This document shows positions 62,465 to 64,000 of a DNA stretch of 64,000 nt, piece by piece. The notes under the pieces were generated by a model that worked only from the letters and a program-made list of their open reading frames with translations, did not search any database and was not told where the DNA came from. A program made the position numbers and the translations under genes. The stretch is from JABDIP01 sp965212545. GTDB lineage: Bacteria > Pseudomonadota > Alphaproteobacteria > DSM-16000 > Inquilinaceae. The stretch lies in the NCBI GenBank assembly GCA_965212545.1, contig CBDBVB010000038.1, positions 124,001 through 188,000 of the forward strand, in the 5' to 3' direction. The stretch's first letter is position 1. Every line of letters starts with the position of its first letter.

Positions 62465-64000
62465 ATGCTGAACGACTGGTTCGTTCTTCTGGTGGCGGTC
62501 TCATACCTCTGTGTGTTGTTCGCGATCGCCCATTATGGCGACAAGCGCGCCGATCAGGGCCGCAGCCTGATCAACCCGTATGTCTACACCTTGTCCATTG
62601 CCGTCTACTGCACGTCCTGGACGTTCTATGGCAGCGTCGGGCGCGCAGCCGGCGGCGGCATGAATTTTCTGCCGATCTATCTGGGTCCGACGCTGAGCTT
62701 CGTGCTGTGGTGGTTCCTGCTGCGCAAGATCATTCGGATCAGCAAGGTCAATCGCATCACGTCGATCGCCGACTTCATCTCGTCGCGCTATGGCAAGAGC
62801 ACGTCGATCAGCGGACTGGTGACGGTTATCGCCGTGATCGGGATCCTGCCCTACATTTCGCTGCAGCTCAAAGCAGTCGCGACGAGTTTCAACGTGTTGC
62901 TGCCAGAAAGCCTGGGTCAGGCGCCGGCCTCGGTCGATACCGCCCTGTTTGTCGCCCTGGTCCTGGCCCTATTCGCCATCCTGTTCGGCACCCGCCACAT
63001 CGACGCCAGTGAACATCACGAGGGCATGGTCGTGGCCATCGCCTTCGAGTCGATCGTCAAGCTGGTCGCGTTTCTTGCCGTCGGACTGTTCGTGACCTAC
63101 GGGATCTTCGACGGGTTTGGCGATTTGTTCGGGCAGGGCGCCGCGGTGCCCGATGTGGCGCGTCTGTTCACCATTGGCGGCAATGCCGGTCCGGCGGTTG
63201 GCGGCTACATCGAGTGGACGACGCTGACGCTTCTGTCGATGGCGGCGATCATCTGCTTACCGCGGCAGTTCCAGGTCGCCGTGGTGGAGAATGTCGACGA
63301 GGGGCACCTGCGCAAGGCCGTCTGGCTGTTTCCCCTCTATCTGCTGGTCATCAACATCTTCGTTCTGCCGATTGCCGTCGGCGGCCTGTTGACCCTGCCC
63401 GCCGACGTGGACGCGGACACTTTCGTGCTGACCATCCCGATGGCGGAAAACGCCGAATTCCTTGCGCTGCTGGCTTTCATCGGCGGGTTGTCGGCGGCCA
63501 CGGGCATGGTGATCGTCGCCACCATTGCCCTCAGCACCATGATCTCGAACGACCTTATCATGCCGTCGCTGTTGCGCCTGAAGCGGCTGCGGCTGACCGA
63601 GCGCGGCGACCTCAGCGCCCTGATCCTGAAGATCCGGCGCGGCAGCATCGTCGTCATTCTGCTGCTCGGCTACACCTATTTCCGGGTGATCGGCGAATCA
63701 TACGCCCTGGTCACGATCGGCCTGGTGTCATTCGCGGCGGCGGCGCAGTTCGCGCCGGTCATCGTCGGCGGCATCATGTGGAGGGGTGGAACACGGCATG
63801 GCGCCATGACCGGGCTCAGCCTGGGCTTCCTGATGTGGTTCTATACACTGCTGCTGCCTGCCTTCACCAATTCCGGCTGGCTGCCGGCCTCATTCATCGA
63901 ACAGGGGCCGTTCGGGATCGCGCTCCTGCGTCCGGAGGCCCTGTTCGGAATGGACTGGTTGGACAACCTGTCGCACGCCCTGTTCTGGAGCATGCTGGTG
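62465..64000 (+). CDS. cbrA: CbrA-type sensor: sodium/solute symporter domain (3' end outside window)
   Basis: The first 512 residues of a polytopic protein open at the right edge. It starts MLNDWFVLLVAVSYLCVLFA. The SSSF fold is clear: SLINPYVYTLSIAVYCTSWT, FYGSVGRAAGGGMNFLPIYL, SIADFISSRYGKSTSISGLV, FGTRHIDASEHHEGMVVAIA and AAIICLPRQFQVAVVENVDE. These match the transport-like sensory domain of CbrA-family histidine kinases, so PAS and kinase domains should follow beyond 64000. A stand-alone transporter is possible but less likely given the CbrX-like gene and regulator upstream. Confidence 0.85.
   Translation, partial: MLNDWFVLLVAVSYLCVLFAIAHYGDKRADQGRSLINPYVYTLSIAVYCTSWTFYGSVGRAAGGGMNFLPIYLGPTLSFVLWWFLLRKIIRISKVNRITSIADFISSRYGKSTSISGLVTVIAVIGILPYISLQLKAVATSFNVLLPESLGQAPASVDTALFVALVLALFAILFGTRHIDASEHHEGMVVAIAFESIVKLVAFLAVGLFVTYGIFDGFGDLFGQGAAVPDVARLFTIGGNAGPAVGGYIEWTTLTLLSMAAIICLPRQFQVAVVENVDEGHLRKAVWLFPLYLLVINIFVLPIAVGGLLTLPADVDADTFVLTIPMAENAEFLALLAFIGGLSAATGMVIVATIALSTMISNDLIMPSLLRLKRLRLTERGDLSALILKIRRGSIVVILLLGYTYFRVIGESYALVTIGLVSFAAAAQFAPVIVGGIMWRGGTRHGAMTGLSLGFLMWFYTLLLPAFTNSGWLPASFIEQGPFGIALLRPEALFGMDWLDNLSHALFWSMLV

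Overview
The window is high-GC (roughly two thirds G+C by eye) and reads as the chromosome of an alphaproteobacterium, most likely Rhodospirillales-like. The best evidence is the gene order greA-carB...carA / yqeY-dnaG-rpoD, a trxB-LysR pair, a CbrX/CbrA-type sensor locus and a 'marine proteobacterial' VIT-VWA/sortase system. I see no CRISPR array, prophage or rRNA. One tRNA gene is present: anticodon CAT, Ile2-like.

1-13.7 kb: partial mobB, a DUF2062 membrane protein, pgsA and uvrC. An intergenic region with DnaA-box-like sites follows, then a broken SDR gene with a 223-bp MITE at its 5' edge, a Ca/Na antiporter and uvrB. Next come a lipoprotein-like hydrolase, a lytic-transglycosylase-like protein, a zinc alcohol dehydrogenase, and a ThiS-like/BNR-propeller pair. 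13.7-18.5 kb: a protein that joins a sortase substrate (VIT-VWA-LPGTA-TM) to its class GN sortase in one frame, then an aspartate aminotransferase.

18.5-43.5 kb: mostly housekeeping and small-enzyme genes. These are an EF-G paralogue, DUF898 + M48 protease, MsrP, LysR-trxB, a large unknown protein, a 2OG-Fe(II) oxygenase, acetyltransferases, a LysE exporter, an enolase-superfamily enzyme, an ELM1-like protein, Lrp, GreA, CarB and CarA. Many of these frames carry single-base frameshifts, including normally essential genes, so indel errors in the sequence are the likeliest explanation.

43.5-49.4 kb: yqeY, dnaG and rpoD in intact frames. rpoD is flanked by a region-4 remnant upstream and a free-standing sigma region 3/4 paralogue downstream, then a very large hairpin and the tRNA gene. 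49.7-55.4 kb: an orphan TadE/TadG-type cluster with two near-identical VWA-bearing TadG-like proteins in tandem. 55.4-59.2 kb: an MFS transporter, a PilZ protein, a small conserved protein and a SAM methyltransferase.

59.5-64 kb: a signalling locus with a receiver-only regulator, a degenerate histidine kinase fused to an intact DEDDh exonuclease, a CbrX-like small membrane protein and a CbrA-type symporter-sensor that runs off the end.
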